Source of the DNA: UBA2638 sp046293135
GTDB taxonomy: Bacteria > Pseudomonadota > Alphaproteobacteria > Micavibrionales > Micavibrionaceae
DNA length: 64,000 bases
NCBI GenBank assembly: GCA_046293135.1
Contig: JBKBPR010000001.1
Coordinates: 1-64,000, forward strand
Direction: 5' to 3'
Shown in pieces: positions 32,704 through 42,638 of the stretch. The position numbers were made by a program, and so were the translations under genes. A model generated the notes under the pieces. That model saw only the letters and a program-made list of their open reading frames with translations, did not search any database and was not told the DNA's origin. Each line of letters starts with the position of its first letter. The stretch's first letter is position 1.

Positions 32704-33249
32704 TTACATCCAGCGTGTCGGACGGCTGGGGGCGTTGTAATCAATCGGCTCTTGGAAATCGGTGAGCGAATTTTTTCCCAGTTCCAGATCACTCCAGCTT
32801 TCAATCGGGCAATCAAAAACACTCATCGCGCCGGGTCTGTAAGAGCTCATAAGCCGCTTGAGTAGTGATAAAGGGCTATCTTCGGTGCAAAGCCGAATCG
32901 CAAGCTCATGCAGCCCCGGGTTGTGGCATATAACGATCAGGAATTGCGCGTTTTGTTCTGTTTCTTGAATCATTTCAAGGATTTGTCCGGCCATGGCTTC
33001 GTATAAAGGTTCAACATATTTCACTGGTAAATTTTGCGGCAGGCCAAGCGCATCAAGGGTTTGCTTTGTCCGCAGAGCCGGAGAGCAAATTGCATGATCT
33101 ATTGCGTAAGATTGCGCCCTTATAAAACCGCCGAGCGCTTCGGCATCCTGCAATCCTTCACTCGCCAGCGGACGATCAAAATCTTGTAAGGTCGCCCCGC
33201 CGGAGACGGCTTTGGCATGACGAAGGAGGATCAGGCGTTTCATGGTCAT
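32704..33249 (-). CDS. SixA-like histidine phosphatase
   Basis: A 181-residue histidine-phosphatase-superfamily protein. The RHG-type motif is LILLRHAKA near the N-terminus, followed by DFDRPLASEGLQDAEALG, the second conserved SPALRTKQTLDAL and the catalytic HNPGLHELA. This is the pattern of SixA, which removes phosphate from His on phosphorelay proteins. The start is ATG 33249 or the ATG two codons later (33243, MKRLILL). It lies convergent with hda and downstream of rnd on the minus strand. The substrate is not evident, but several hybrid kinases with Hpt or receiver domains are encoded in the window. Confidence 0.88.
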   Translation of the reverse strand: MTMKRLILLRHAKAVSGGATLQDFDRPLASEGLQDAEALGGFIRAQSYAIDHAICSPALRTKQTLDALGLPQNLPVKYVEPLYEAMAGQILEMIQETEQNAQFLIVICHNPGLHELAIRLCTEDSPLSLLKRLMSSYRPGAMSVFDCPIESWSDLELGKNSLTDFQEPIDYNAPSRPTRWM

Positions 33250-33315
33250 TTATCATTCATGTGTAATATTGTGCAGTTTAAAATATCTTGAATAAAAATC
33301 GAGAAAAGCGCCGAA

Positions 33316-34476
33316 CTACGCATCAGCTTTTAGGCTGAATTTAGTAATTGTATTATTTTTCAAGCCGATTGCAAGTTCGCCGCGAATAAGCGCCAGCGCA
33401 TCATCGCCGAAAACTTCGGCGCGCCAGCCCTTGAGCGCTGGAATATCCTCGCTTTGCTGCAGGGCGATTTGTTCGATATCATCACTCGATGCGATCAGCT
33501 TTGCGGCAACACCATATTCCGCCGCCTTGATTTTCAGCAGCATTTTCAAAATATCGACCTTGGCCGAAACGCTGGGCGAAAGCGGATGTTTCTTCACAAC
33601 GCTGGGGCAGTCCTGTTTCGGAGTTTTAAGAGCATTATGGATGAGGCCTAGCAACTGTTTGGCGCGTTCTTCCCGTAAATATTCACCGGAGATATTGCGG
33701 ATTTTCTTAAGATCATCATGCGTTTGCGGGCATTGCGAGGCCATATCGGCCAAGGTTTCATCACGCATGACCCAGCTGCGCGGAATATTTTTCTCCTGCG
33801 CGCGCAATTCCCGCCACGCGGCCAGCTCTCGCAATACGGCCAGATTTTTGGGCTTCGGGGATTTGATCTTGATTTTCTGCCACATATCTTGCGGATTGTT
33901 TTGATAGGTCGCGGGCGCGGCGAGTAGCTCTTCTTCTTCGAATACCCATGAAATGCGGTTCTGGGATTTCAACTCTTCAGCCATTTTTAAATAGACATCA
34001 CAAAGATGCGTCACATCACCGAGCGCATATTTGATTTGCCGTTCGCTGAGCGGCCGCACCGACCAATCGGTATATTGCGAACTTTTGTCAATTTGATGGC
34101 CGGTGATATTGCGGACGATATTCTCATAGCCGACGGAATCGCCGTATCCTAGAACCATCGCCGCGATTTGCGTATCGAAAAACGGGCGTACAACCTCGCC
34201 TGTCAGATTGTAGAAAATCTCCAGATCCTGCCGCGCCGCGTGAAAAACCTTAAGCACACTCTTATTGCGCAACAGGTCAAAAACAGGCTCCAGATCAAGC
34301 TGTTTTGCCTGAGGATCAACGGCCAGCGCGTTCTTGGACGGATCACTGAGCTGGATCAGGCATAACTTGGGGTAATAGGTCTTTTCGCGCAGAAATTCGG
34401 TATCGATGGTGATAAAGGGCTGCTGCGCCAGAGCGCGGCAGGCTTTTTCAAGGTCATTTTGGCTGGTTATAATCAT
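33316..34476 (-). CDS. rnd: Ribonuclease D
   Basis: A 386-residue 3'-5' exoribonuclease of the DEDD family, involved in tRNA 3' maturation. Exonuclease motif I is FITIDTEFLREKTYYPKLCL (the D and E pair), motif II VFHAARQDLEIF and motif III IKYALGDVTHLCDVY with the final Asp. The HRDC domain lies at about 200-285 (AAWRELRAQEKNIPRSWVMRDETLADMA). Length agrees with family members. It is divergent from typA across a 222-bp spacer and about 65 bp upstream of the sixA-like gene on the same strand. Confidence 0.95.
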   Translation of the reverse strand: MIITSQNDLEKACRALAQQPFITIDTEFLREKTYYPKLCLIQLSDPSKNALAVDPQAKQLDLEPVFDLLRNKSVLKVFHAARQDLEIFYNLTGEVVRPFFDTQIAAMVLGYGDSVGYENIVRNITGHQIDKSSQYTDWSVRPLSERQIKYALGDVTHLCDVYLKMAEELKSQNRISWVFEEEELLAAPATYQNNPQDMWQKIKIKSPKPKNLAVLRELAAWRELRAQEKNIPRSWVMRDETLADMASQCPQTHDDLKKIRNISGEYLREERAKQLLGLIHNALKTPKQDCPSVVKKHPLSPSVSAKVDILKMLLKIKAAEYGVAAKLIASSDDIEQIALQQSEDIPALKGWRAEVFGDDALALIRGELAIGLKNNTITKFSLKADA

Positions 34477-34698
34477 CGCAGAGTATTAAACAGGAATTTA
34501 TTGTAATACCAAACAAAAAATGAGCCTTGTTTATACAGCTGCGCCGGAACCTTAAGAATATTGGTACAATCATAGAAAAAACTTGCGTTTTTGTGCGGTT
34601 TCACGCATAGATCATGCCGACAAACTATGCATGTATAGCGCGCTTTAGCGCAAAAGCCTGTAGAGCTTTAAGAACAACCACGAAAACGGTAAAAATTT

Positions 34699-36525
34699 AT
34701 GAGCAAGACCCCCATTCGCAATATTGCGATTATCGCCCATGTTGACCATGGCAAAACTACGCTGATCGACAATCTTTTGAAGCAAAGCGGTATGTTCCGC
34801 GACAACCAAGCCGTGAGCGAACGGATGATGGACTCCAACGATCTTGAAAAAGAGCGCGGGATTACCATTTTGGCCAAGCCAACCTCGCTGCTTTGGAAGG
34901 GTGCAAGAATCAATATTATCGACACGCCCGGCCACGCTGATTTCGGCGGTGAGGTGGAGCGCGTCTTACACATGGCTGACGGGGTTATTTTGTTGACCGA
35001 TGCTGCCGAAGGGCCGATGCCGCAGACAAAATTCGTGCTGGGGAAGGCCTTGAAGCAGGGGTTAAAGCCGATTGTGATTATCAACAAGGTTGATCGTTCG
35101 GATGCCCGTGCGGAGGAGGTGATTGACGAGGTTTTTGACCTTTTCGTATCGCTCGATGCCAATGATGCACAGCTTGATTTTACAACGCTTTATGCGTCTG
35201 GCCGTGATGGCTGGTGCGCACGTGAGCTTGATGATCCGCGTGAAAATCTGCACCCGCTGCTTGATCTCATTCTGGAGCAAGTGCCCGCGCCCGACGTTGA
35301 CGAAAGCAAGCCGTTTGCGATGCTGGCCACGCTTCTGGATTCCGATCCTTATCTTGGCCGTTGTTTGACCGGACGGGTTGTGCAAGGCTCGGCAAAGGTT
35401 AATGATACGCTCAAGGCGATTGATCTGAACGGCAATGTTGTCGAGCAAGGTCGTTTGAACAAGCTGATGATGTTCAGCGGCACGGAGCGCGTTCCCGTAA
35501 CCGAAGTGTTTGCAGGTGATATTATCTGCATCGCCGGACTGACAAAGGCTTCTGTGGCTGATACGCTATGTGCGCCCGCCGTGACCGAGGCTTTGCGCTC
35601 CACGCCGATTGACCCGCCGACTATGGCGGTGACGATCACGGTGAATGACTCGCCTTTCGCCGGAAAGGAAGGCAAAAAGGTTACCTCAACGATGATCCGT
35701 GAGCGCCTGATGGCTGAAGCGGAAACGAATGTCGCGATCACATTCAAGGAGAGCGATAACAAGGATGCGTTTGAAATCGGTGGCCGTGGTGAATTGCAGC
35801 TGGGCGTTCTGATCGAAACGATGCGCCGTGAAGGTTTTGAGCTGACCGTATCACGCCCGCGCGTTTTGATGCGCGAAGAAAACGGCCAGAAAATGGAGCC
35901 GATCGAGGAAGTCACGATTGATGTTGATGAGGAATATGCCTCTTCGGTGATTGATAAAATGAACAAGCGCAAGGCTGAAATGATTGATATGCGTACAGCC
36001 GGAGCGGGCAAGACGCGGATTGTCTTTCATGCGCCTTCACGCGGCCTGATCGGCTATCAGTCGCAATTCTTGACCGATACGCGCGGCACAGGGGTGATGA
36101 ACCGTATTTTCCATTCTTATGCGCCGTATAAGGGTGATATTCCGCAACGCCGTAACGGGGCTTTGATCTCCAATGATACGGGCGCGGCGGTGGCTTATGC
36201 GCTGTTTAATCTGCAAGATCGCGGCGTGATGTTTGTGGATCACCAAACCCCTGTCTATGAAGGCATGATTATCGGCGAGCATAGCCGTGATAATGATCTT
36301 GAAGTGAATGTCCTGAAGGGCAAGAAGCTGACCAATGTTCGCGCTTCGGGTACGGATGATGCGGTGACGCTGACCCCGCCGCGCAAGATGAGCCTTGAGG
36401 ATATGATGTCTTACATCAATGATGATGAGCTTGTTGAGGTTACGCCGATTTCGCTGAGATTGCGTAAGCTGCATCTATGTCCGCATGAGCGCAAGAAGCT
36501 GAGCCGCCAAGCCGCAAACGGTTAG
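34699..36525 (+). CDS. typA: Ribosome-associated translational GTPase TypA/BipA
   Basis: A 608-residue EF-G-like GTPase that binds 70S ribosomes and helps 50S assembly and stress adaptation. G1 is AHVDHGKTTLIDNLL, G2 RGITI, G3 DTPGHADFGGEVERV and G4 NKVDR. Then come domain II (LGRCLTGRVVQGSAKVND), an EF-G-type III/V region (ETNVAITFKESD, GRGELQLGVLIETMRREGFE) and the BipA-specific C-terminus (VNVLKGKKLTNVRASGTDDA, SLRLRKLHLCPHERKKL). ATG 34699 begins the conserved N-terminus. It is preceded by 222 bp of non-coding DNA shared with rnd, where its promoter must lie. Confidence 0.98.
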   Translation: MSKTPIRNIAIIAHVDHGKTTLIDNLLKQSGMFRDNQAVSERMMDSNDLEKERGITILAKPTSLLWKGARINIIDTPGHADFGGEVERVLHMADGVILLTDAAEGPMPQTKFVLGKALKQGLKPIVIINKVDRSDARAEEVIDEVFDLFVSLDANDAQLDFTTLYASGRDGWCARELDDPRENLHPLLDLILEQVPAPDVDESKPFAMLATLLDSDPYLGRCLTGRVVQGSAKVNDTLKAIDLNGNVVEQGRLNKLMMFSGTERVPVTEVFAGDIICIAGLTKASVADTLCAPAVTEALRSTPIDPPTMAVTITVNDSPFAGKEGKKVTSTMIRERLMAEAETNVAITFKESDNKDAFEIGGRGELQLGVLIETMRREGFELTVSRPRVLMREENGQKMEPIEEVTIDVDEEYASSVIDKMNKRKAEMIDMRTAGAGKTRIVFHAPSRGLIGYQSQFLTDTRGTGVMNRIFHSYAPYKGDIPQRRNGALISNDTGAAVAYALFNLQDRGVMFVDHQTPVYEGMIIGEHSRDNDLEVNVLKGKKLTNVRASGTDDAVTLTPPRKMSLEDMMSYINDDELVEVTPISLRLRKLHLCPHERKKLSRQAANG

Positions 36526-36565
36526 GATTTGGTTTAGTTTGGCTTGGCTTGGTCTTTAGTCTAGT

Positions 36566-38167
36566 TTATGGATTGACCTCATCCCGTGCGGTTTGCGGGT
36601 TCTTGTAGTCGCGGCGATTGATGAGGCGGTTGAGCGCTTGAACATAGGCGCGTGCCGAAGCCACCAGAGTATCGGCATCGGCCGCCGTGCCGCTGACGGT
36701 GCGCCCACCCTCGCGCAATCTCACGGAAACCTCGGCCTGCGCATCTGTGCCGCCCGTTACCGCGTGAACCTGATATAGCTCCAGCTTGGCCTCATCATGT
36801 GGATAAAGCGCGCGGATGGCGCAGAATGTTGCATCAACCGGGCCGTTGCCGTTGCTAACTGTATGCTGTTCTTCTCCGCTGATTTTAAGAACGATATCAG
36901 CGGTTTGTGGGCCTTTTGATCCTGCCTGTACCTGTAAGGACACAAATTGGATCAGGTCATTATTGGTGGCCGAACCATCCTCAACCAGCGCGATCAGATC
37001 CTCTTCGAAAATCTCTTTTTTCTTATCGGCCAGATCCTTGAAACGGTTGAAGAGATCCTGGAATGCATTATCGCCGAGCTCATACCCCATTTCAGAGAGC
37101 TTGGAGCGCAGCGCATTCCGGCCTGAGTGTTTTTGCAGCGCGAGTTTGGATTCGCTTAAACCCACTGATTCCGGCGTCATAATTTCATAGGTCTGGGCGT
37201 TTTTGAGCATCCCGTCCTGATGAATGCCGCTGGCATGGGCAAAGGCATTCGCGCCGACAATCGCCTTGTTCGGCTGGACGTTAAAGCCCGTAATGCCCGA
37301 AAGAGTCCGCGAGATTTTGGTGATTTTTGTGGTATCGACCTGATTTTGAAAGGGCAGCAGATCGGCGCGTGTTCTAAGCGCCATGACGATTTCTTCAAGC
37401 GCAGCATTGCCCGCCCGCTCGCCGATACCGTTGATCGTACATTCAATTTGCCGCGCTCCCGCCTGCACACCTGCCAGTGAATTGGCAACAGCCAGCCCCA
37501 GATCATTGTGGCAATGCACTGATAAAATCGCCTGATCGATATTCGGTACACGCTCAATCAGCATACGAATTTTGGCGGCATATTCTTCGGGAACGGCATA
37601 GCCGACTGTATCGGGAATATTGATCGTTGTTGCACCCGCCTTGATGGCCGCCTCAACGCAGCGACAGAGGAAATCATCTTCGGTGCGGGAGCCGTCTTCG
37701 GCGCTCCATTCGACATCATCGGTGAAATTGCGCGAGAAGCTGACGCTTTCTGAGACGGCGTTCAGCACCTCTTCGGGCGGCATTTGCAGCTTGTATTTCA
37801 TATGCAGCGGCGAGGTTGAAATAAAGGTGTGAATACGGCGGCGTGCGGCGGGTTTAATCGCCTCGCCCGAGGCTTCGATATCGGCCTTTTTGGCGCGGGA
37901 TAGGCCGCAAACAACGGCGTTTTTAACGATTTTGGCAATCTCGTTGACAGCTTCGAAATCACCCTTGGAGGCGATCGGAAATCCCGCTTCGATGACATCA
38001 ACGCCCATCTCATCCAGAAGCTGCGCCATTTTGAGTTTTTCATCGAGATTCATCGAGCAGCCCGGGCTTTGCTCACCATCGCGCAAAGTCGTATCGAAAA
38101 TAATGACGCGATTTTTGTCTATATGTCCCGCAAAGACGCTGCTGGCGGTGGTGTGATTGCTGCTCAT
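36566..38167 (-). CDS. leuA: 2-isopropylmalate synthase
   Basis: A 533-residue enzyme that condenses acetyl-CoA and 2-ketoisovalerate, the first committed step to leucine. I take ATG 38167 (MSSNHTTASSV), preceded by TTGAGGAG with 10 nt spacing; an in-frame GTG at 38191 is less likely. The catalytic barrel has FDTTLRDGEQSPGCSM, IPDTVGYAVPEE, the metal ligands in VHCHNDLGLAVANS and INGIGERAGNAALEEIVMAL. The C-terminal LeuA allosteric dimer domain starts at about residue 385 (SLQVQAGSKGPQTADI). Full length, so leucine feedback is expected. No leader peptide or T-box-like structure was seen upstream. Confidence 0.97.
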   Translation of the reverse strand: MSSNHTTASSVFAGHIDKNRVIIFDTTLRDGEQSPGCSMNLDEKLKMAQLLDEMGVDVIEAGFPIASKGDFEAVNEIAKIVKNAVVCGLSRAKKADIEASGEAIKPAARRRIHTFISTSPLHMKYKLQMPPEEVLNAVSESVSFSRNFTDDVEWSAEDGSRTEDDFLCRCVEAAIKAGATTINIPDTVGYAVPEEYAAKIRMLIERVPNIDQAILSVHCHNDLGLAVANSLAGVQAGARQIECTINGIGERAGNAALEEIVMALRTRADLLPFQNQVDTTKITKISRTLSGITGFNVQPNKAIVGANAFAHASGIHQDGMLKNAQTYEIMTPESVGLSESKLALQKHSGRNALRSKLSEMGYELGDNAFQDLFNRFKDLADKKKEIFEEDLIALVEDGSATNNDLIQFVSLQVQAGSKGPQTADIVLKISGEEQHTVSNGNGPVDATFCAIRALYPHDEAKLELYQVHAVTGGTDAQAEVSVRLREGGRTVSGTAADADTLVASARAYVQALNRLINRRDYKNPQTARDEVNP

Positions 38168-38274
38168 ATTGGCAAGGCTCCTCAATTGCACATAATTTTA
38201 CGCCTATATTTTTAGCAGCATTCCAAAGAATTGCCAAGGCAAAGGACGGTGCAAGGGCAAAGGCTTTATTAGCC

Positions 38275-39030
38275 TTAAGCAGGGTCTATATCTGTGTGCG
38301 GCGCTGCATGCTCTTGTGCAGGGATGGCGGCGGTTATAGGTTGCGGTCTTTGCGGCATTTTATTCAGAAAATCGCTGATACAACGCACTTGTTCATGGAT
38401 ATGCGGCAATAATTTGATCCTTGGTGCGCCTTGGTGAACAAAAACGGTTTTCCAGCCCATATCCGCCGGAACAATCAGATTTTTGTCGGTATCTTCAAAG
38501 ACCGTAATATTTGCATCATCAAATTTTTCTCCGGAAACCTGTTCGGCGCGCCATTTTGACAAAAGCCACGGATATTCAGAATTGTTTTTCAGCCTGTCAT
38601 GGCCGTGATCTTCGATGGTTATTCTTAAGTTGCGCGGGAAAAAGCGGTCTAATCCGATTAGCGGCAAGTGATGATCGAGGTTACAGCGTGTGCTATGGGT
38701 CAAGATTGCGCAATGTACGCTTGATCGCTCTAAGGCCGTAAAAGCCTCAATCAGCTTCGGGTTGGGCTTTAAATCAAATTTAGCAAAGCGATGGTGTAAA
38801 AGCGCTCCTTCGCCAAGGCTCATGCCAAATTCGTTGCATAAAGCTTTATAGGTGATTCCTGTTTCCAGATAGCTGTTCCAGCCTATTTGAAGCGCTGTAT
38901 CTTCATCAATGGAGCCTTGGGAAATGGTTAGTCCGGTTTTTATGCGTGTGGCATGAAAAATATCTACAAAATTTTCAGGATATGGGTACAAACAGCCATC
39001 GAAATCAAAAATAAGAAGTTGTTTTTGCAT
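38275..39030 (-). CDS. HAD-superfamily hydrolase, pyrimidine 5'-nucleotidase-like
   Basis: A 251-residue HAD phosphatase. Motif I is LIFDFDGCLYPYPENF (the DxD pair), motif II the Thr or Ser in CAILTHSTR, motif III a Lys near LLSKWRAEQ, and motif IV DDANITVFEDTDKNL with the acidic residues. The LYPYP following the DxD is typical of the SSM1 or 5'-nucleotidase branch. The C-terminal 25 residues are a Pro/Ala tail of no obvious function. The substrate cannot be fixed from sequence. Confidence 0.82.
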   Translation of the reverse strand: MQKQLLIFDFDGCLYPYPENFVDIFHATRIKTGLTISQGSIDEDTALQIGWNSYLETGITYKALCNEFGMSLGEGALLHHRFAKFDLKPNPKLIEAFTALERSSVHCAILTHSTRCNLDHHLPLIGLDRFFPRNLRITIEDHGHDRLKNNSEYPWLLSKWRAEQVSGEKFDDANITVFEDTDKNLIVPADMGWKTVFVHQGAPRIKLLPHIHEQVRCISDFLNKMPQRPQPITAAIPAQEHAAPHTDIDPA

Positions 39031-39131
39031 ATTTTATCTTGCGCCCTGTCAAATTAATTTTACGTAAGTTAATGTGTGGAGCAGAATATTGCAATAAAAA
39101 TCTGATTTTAGGCCAATTGGGCGGAAAATCT

Positions 39132-39311
39132 TTACAGCTTCCGAGCCTCATCAACCAGCATGATCGGAATACCTTCGCGGATCGGAAAGGCAAGTCCGGC
39201 TTGCTTGGAAATAAGCTCTTGCTTGGCCGCATCGTAATCCAGAGGAGTTTTGGTCAGCGGACAAACAAGGATATCCAATAGCTTCGGGTCGATCATTGTC
39301 GTTGTGCTCAT
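39132..39311 (-). CDS. Trm112-like zinc-ribbon-type small protein (UPF0434)
   Basis: A 59-residue protein from ATG 39311 (MSTTTMIDPKLLDILVCPLT); a longer in-frame ORF to 39359 would run into aspS. The motif DPKLLDILVCPLTKTPL and the C-terminal LAFPIREGIPIMLVDEARKL are those of the Trm112/YcaR family, small partners of methyltransferases in other organisms. Only one of the usual zinc cysteines is present (VCP), as in many bacterial members. It lies 28 bp downstream of the aspS stop on the same strand, so the two are probably co-transcribed. Confidence 0.88.
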   Translation of the reverse strand: MSTTTMIDPKLLDILVCPLTKTPLDYDAAKQELISKQAGLAFPIREGIPIMLVDEARKL

Positions 39312-39339
39312 GTGTTTTGAACCTGCTCTATTCGTATTG

Positions 39340-41166
39340 CTAAGCCGCTTCGCCCGCAATTTTCTGCTTCGGTAGGTTGAGCTTGATATGCAGATCCTTC
39401 AGCTGGTGCTCATCAACAAAGGACGGTGCGCCCATCATCTGGTCTTCATATTGGCCGTTCATCACAAAGGCATAGACTTCGCGCAAATTCGGCTCATCCG
39501 CCAAGAGCATGACAATGCGGTCAACACCGAACGCCAGCCCACCATGCGGCGGCGCGCCGAAACGCATCGCATTGAGCATCCCGCCGAACTTGGCCTCCAG
39601 CACCGAACGGTCATAACCGGCAATCGCAAAAGCACGCTCCATAATCTCCGGCTTGTGGTTACGGATTGCGCCCGAAGCCAGCTCGAACCCGTTGCACACA
39701 CAATCATATTGATAGGCAAGGATATTGAGCGGATCTTGGGTATTGAGCGCTTCCAGCTCCCCTTGCGGCATTGAGAACGGGTTGTGCGAGAAATCGATTT
39801 TCTGGGTTTTTTCATCAAATTCATACATCGGGAAATCAACAACCCAGCAGAATTTATAAACGCCCTTCTCGCGGGCGGCGCTATGACCTTCGGGCAAAGC
39901 ATCACAAATAGCGTCCCGTGCCTTTCCGGCGAATTGCGCGGCTGGCTTTTCCTGATTGCAGATAAAGAACACCGCATCGCCTTCACCCAAAGACGCACAT
40001 TTTTTCAGCGCTTCTTGCGCAGCGGCGGGAATGAATTTCGCAATTGGGCCTTGTCCTTCACCGTCCTTGAACAGCACATAACCCAAGCCCGGAGCGCCTT
40101 CGGATTGCGCCCAGCTATTGAGCTTATCAAAGAAGCTACGCGGCTGATCGGCGACTTGCGGCGCACGAATGGCTCTGACAACGCCGCCTTTCTCGATAAC
40201 GCCTTTAAAGGCTTTGAATTCGACATCATCCCGCGCGAAAACCTCTGTAACATCGGTAATCACAAGCGGGTTGCGCAAATCAGGCTTGTCCGAGCCGTAT
40301 TTCAGCATCGCTTCGGCATAAGGCAGATCAGGCAGCCATTCGATGCGGCGCTTTTCACCTGTAAAATCGGCGTTGTCCTGAAAAATGCGTTCAATGACGG
40401 GTCTTATCGTGTCGAACACATCCTGCCGCGTCACAAAGCTCATCTCAACGTCAAGCTGGTAAAATTCAGCTAGACGATCAGCGCGGCCATCTTCATCACG
40501 GAAGCAGGGCGCGATCTGGAAATAACGGTCAAAGCCCGACATCATCAAAAGCTGTTTGAATTGCTGCGGCGCTTGGGGCAGGGCGTAAAATTTCCCCGGA
40601 TGGAGCCGTGAGGCTACGAGATAATCACGCGCGCCTTCGGGGGAACTGGCGGTGAGGATCGGGGTTTGAAACTCCTGAAAATCGCGCTCGACCATGTAAC
40701 GGCGCATCGCGGCAATGACATTGTTTCTCAGGCGAATTTTGCGCTGCATTTTCTCGCGGCGTAGATCAAGGTAACGGTAGCGCAGGCGGATTTCCTCCCC
40801 CGCCCCGTCATCTTCAGCCACCTGAAACGGAATAACATCTGCGCCCGATTGCAGCTCCGCACTTTCAATCGAGACTTCAATTTCACCAGTCAGCATTTTG
40901 CTATTCACGGTTTCGGCCGTCCGCGCCATAACCTTGCCCGTCACCGTAATCACGCTTTCATTGCGCCAATTTTCAATTTGCGTATAAAGCGCCTTGTTCG
41001 CGTTTTCTTCAATCACACATTGGGTGATGCCATAGGTATCGCGCAGGTCAATGAACAAAACCCCGCCATGGTCGCGGATTTTGTGAATCCAGCCGGACAG
41101 GCGGATGGTTTGCCCTTCATCGCTTTTTCTCAATGCGGCGCAGCTATGGGTACGGAACGGGTGCAT
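39340..41166 (-). CDS. aspS: Aspartate--tRNA ligase
   Basis: A 608-residue bacterial-type class IIb synthetase. The anticodon-binding OB fold is at residues 1-110 (IRLSGWIHKIRDHGGVLFID). The core has motif 1 near MRRYMVERDFQEFQTPIL, SSPEGARDYLVASRLHPGKF, motif 2 FRDEDGRADRLAEFYQLDVE, the bacterial GAD insertion at about 300-400 and motif 3 GGLAFGVDRIVMLL. Full length. Whether it is discriminating for tRNA-Asp cannot be read directly; no gatCAB is in the window. It begins at ATG 41166. Confidence 0.98.
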   Translation of the reverse strand: MHPFRTHSCAALRKSDEGQTIRLSGWIHKIRDHGGVLFIDLRDTYGITQCVIEENANKALYTQIENWRNESVITVTGKVMARTAETVNSKMLTGEIEVSIESAELQSGADVIPFQVAEDDGAGEEIRLRYRYLDLRREKMQRKIRLRNNVIAAMRRYMVERDFQEFQTPILTASSPEGARDYLVASRLHPGKFYALPQAPQQFKQLLMMSGFDRYFQIAPCFRDEDGRADRLAEFYQLDVEMSFVTRQDVFDTIRPVIERIFQDNADFTGEKRRIEWLPDLPYAEAMLKYGSDKPDLRNPLVITDVTEVFARDDVEFKAFKGVIEKGGVVRAIRAPQVADQPRSFFDKLNSWAQSEGAPGLGYVLFKDGEGQGPIAKFIPAAAQEALKKCASLGEGDAVFFICNQEKPAAQFAGKARDAICDALPEGHSAAREKGVYKFCWVVDFPMYEFDEKTQKIDFSHNPFSMPQGELEALNTQDPLNILAYQYDCVCNGFELASGAIRNHKPEIMERAFAIAGYDRSVLEAKFGGMLNAMRFGAPPHGGLAFGVDRIVMLLADEPNLREVYAFVMNGQYEDQMMGAPSFVDEHQLKDLHIKLNLPKQKIAGEAA

Positions 41167-41324
41167 AATTCAATCTTCCTTCATTTCAAAACGGCTTCAG
41201 CCGTGATTTTTACACCTGAAACCCTCAAGAGGCAAAGGATTTTTATTGACTGTTAAAATATTAATACCGCCGTCGCTGTGTAAACTATAGTTCAAGCCAT
41301 AGCCTGCCCGTGGCGCAGAGGTAT

Positions 41325-42638
41325 TTAAAAGATTGTCACAACACTCAAGCCGGGGGCGCTGTTGCGGGCGGTGATATGACCATCATGCAGCTCGATAACG
41401 GCCTTGACGAGGCTTAGCCCAAGGCCGGAGCCTGCTGTATTACGGGACTTTTCTTCGCGGTAGAACCGCCGGAAAATGGCATCGCCTTGGCCTTCATCGA
41501 TGCCGGGGCCGTTATCGCGAATGGTGACGATTTTATGTTTGCCTTTTGTGGCAAGGCTTAGAGTGATTTCTCCATTCTCCGGTGTAAACTTGATCGCATT
41601 ATCAAGAATATTGCCGTAAGCCTGAAACAGCAAATCCCGATCACCGCGCAAGAAAACGGGGTTCAGCTCCAGCTTTATGACGATATTTTTATCCTCTGCT
41701 AGCGGGCTATAAAATTCGGCAACGTCATAAAGAATTTCGGATAAATCCAGATCAATGAAATGGCTGCGCTGTTTTTCGGCCTCAATCCGCGAGATACGCA
41801 GCAAAGCATTGAATGTGGAGAGCAAATGATCGGTATCCTGAATAATCTCGGCAATCATCGGGCAGTCAGGTTTTTCAGCTTGCAGGTCTTCCATGCGGGT
41901 ACGAATACGGGTCAGCGGGGTGCGCAGGTCATGGGCGATATTGTTGGATACCATGCGCACATCTTCGATTGATTTTTCAATCCTGTCCAAAAGCGTGTTG
42001 AGTACGGCGGCCATATTGCTCAAATCATCCCATTTGGAGGAGACATCGAGCCGTCTGGACAAATCGCCCGTTTTGATAATCTCCCGCGCTGTTCGTGCGA
42101 TATTATTCGTCCCACTTACTACGAAAATACTGATGATATAACTCACCAGCACCACCAGCATGATCAGCACGATACTGGCCGCACCCAAATGCTGCATTTT
42201 TTCAAAATCATTTGAGATTTCGGTAATGTCATAGCCGATCATGGCTTGTTTATTGCCGGGAAAAGTATGAATTTTGGTTGCGAATTTGCGCTGCGTGCCC
42301 TTTTGATCAAGGACGATAATTCCCTCCGAGAGGGTTGAAATTTCAGAACGAAAATCACCTTTGATATAAGGGTAATCGGCGAGCACCACGAAAAATCTGC
42401 GCCCGTCAATGAGTGCATCGGGCAGTTTTCCGCTTTGTTCAATCAATTTTATTTCCAGCTCCAATATCGAGGCAGTGGTTTGAATGACATGCCCCTTGGC
42501 GAAATAATTGATGAAATAGCCGAGAATAATAATCGCCGTGCCGCACAGAATCGTGAACAAAATCGCCATCATAAAGCTGGAGCTTTTGCGATAGCCGTGC
42601 AGGTCGGAGATTTTATTTGTCGATAGTGTATCCTGCAC
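41325..42638 (-). CDS. Two-component sensor histidine kinase (EnvZ/PhoR-like)
   Basis: A 437-residue inner-membrane kinase. The first helix is at about 22-46 (SSFMMAILFTILCGTAIIILGYF), then a periplasmic loop to about 148, a second helix at about 150-175 (AASIVLIMLVVLVSYIISIFVV) and a HAMP region to about 225. The phospho-His is in NIAHDLRTPLTRIR, and the ATPase has NILDNAIKFTPENGE, DNGPGID and GSGLGLSLVK. The start is a GTG at 42638 that overlaps the regulator gene by 26 bp, so the pair are translationally linked. The periplasmic signal is unknown. It is the sole gene after the regulator. Confidence 0.93.
   Translation of the reverse strand: MQDTLSTNKISDLHGYRKSSSFMMAILFTILCGTAIIILGYFINYFAKGHVIQTTASILELEIKLIEQSGKLPDALIDGRRFFVVLADYPYIKGDFRSEISTLSEGIIVLDQKGTQRKFATKIHTFPGNKQAMIGYDITEISNDFEKMQHLGAASIVLIMLVVLVSYIISIFVVSGTNNIARTAREIIKTGDLSRRLDVSSKWDDLSNMAAVLNTLLDRIEKSIEDVRMVSNNIAHDLRTPLTRIRTRMEDLQAEKPDCPMIAEIIQDTDHLLSTFNALLRISRIEAEKQRSHFIDLDLSEILYDVAEFYSPLAEDKNIVIKLELNPVFLRGDRDLLFQAYGNILDNAIKFTPENGEITLSLATKGKHKIVTIRDNGPGIDEGQGDAIFRRFYREEKSRNTAGSGLGLSLVKAVIELHDGHITARNSAPGLSVVTIF

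Noticed and set aside
36526..36565. GGTTT/GGCTT pentamer repeats between typA and leuA
   Set aside because: Short, imperfect and confined to a 40-bp convergent gap; likely simple-sequence noise, with no terminator stem.
38260..38276. Hairpin AAGGCT/AGCCTT at the end of the HAD gene
   Set aside because: The stem is only 6 bp and no T-run follows on either strand, so it is not called a terminator.
41280..41330. tRNA-like GTGGCGCAGAGGTA stretch
   Set aside because: No matching acceptor or T-arm; only a few bases resemble a tRNA D-arm.
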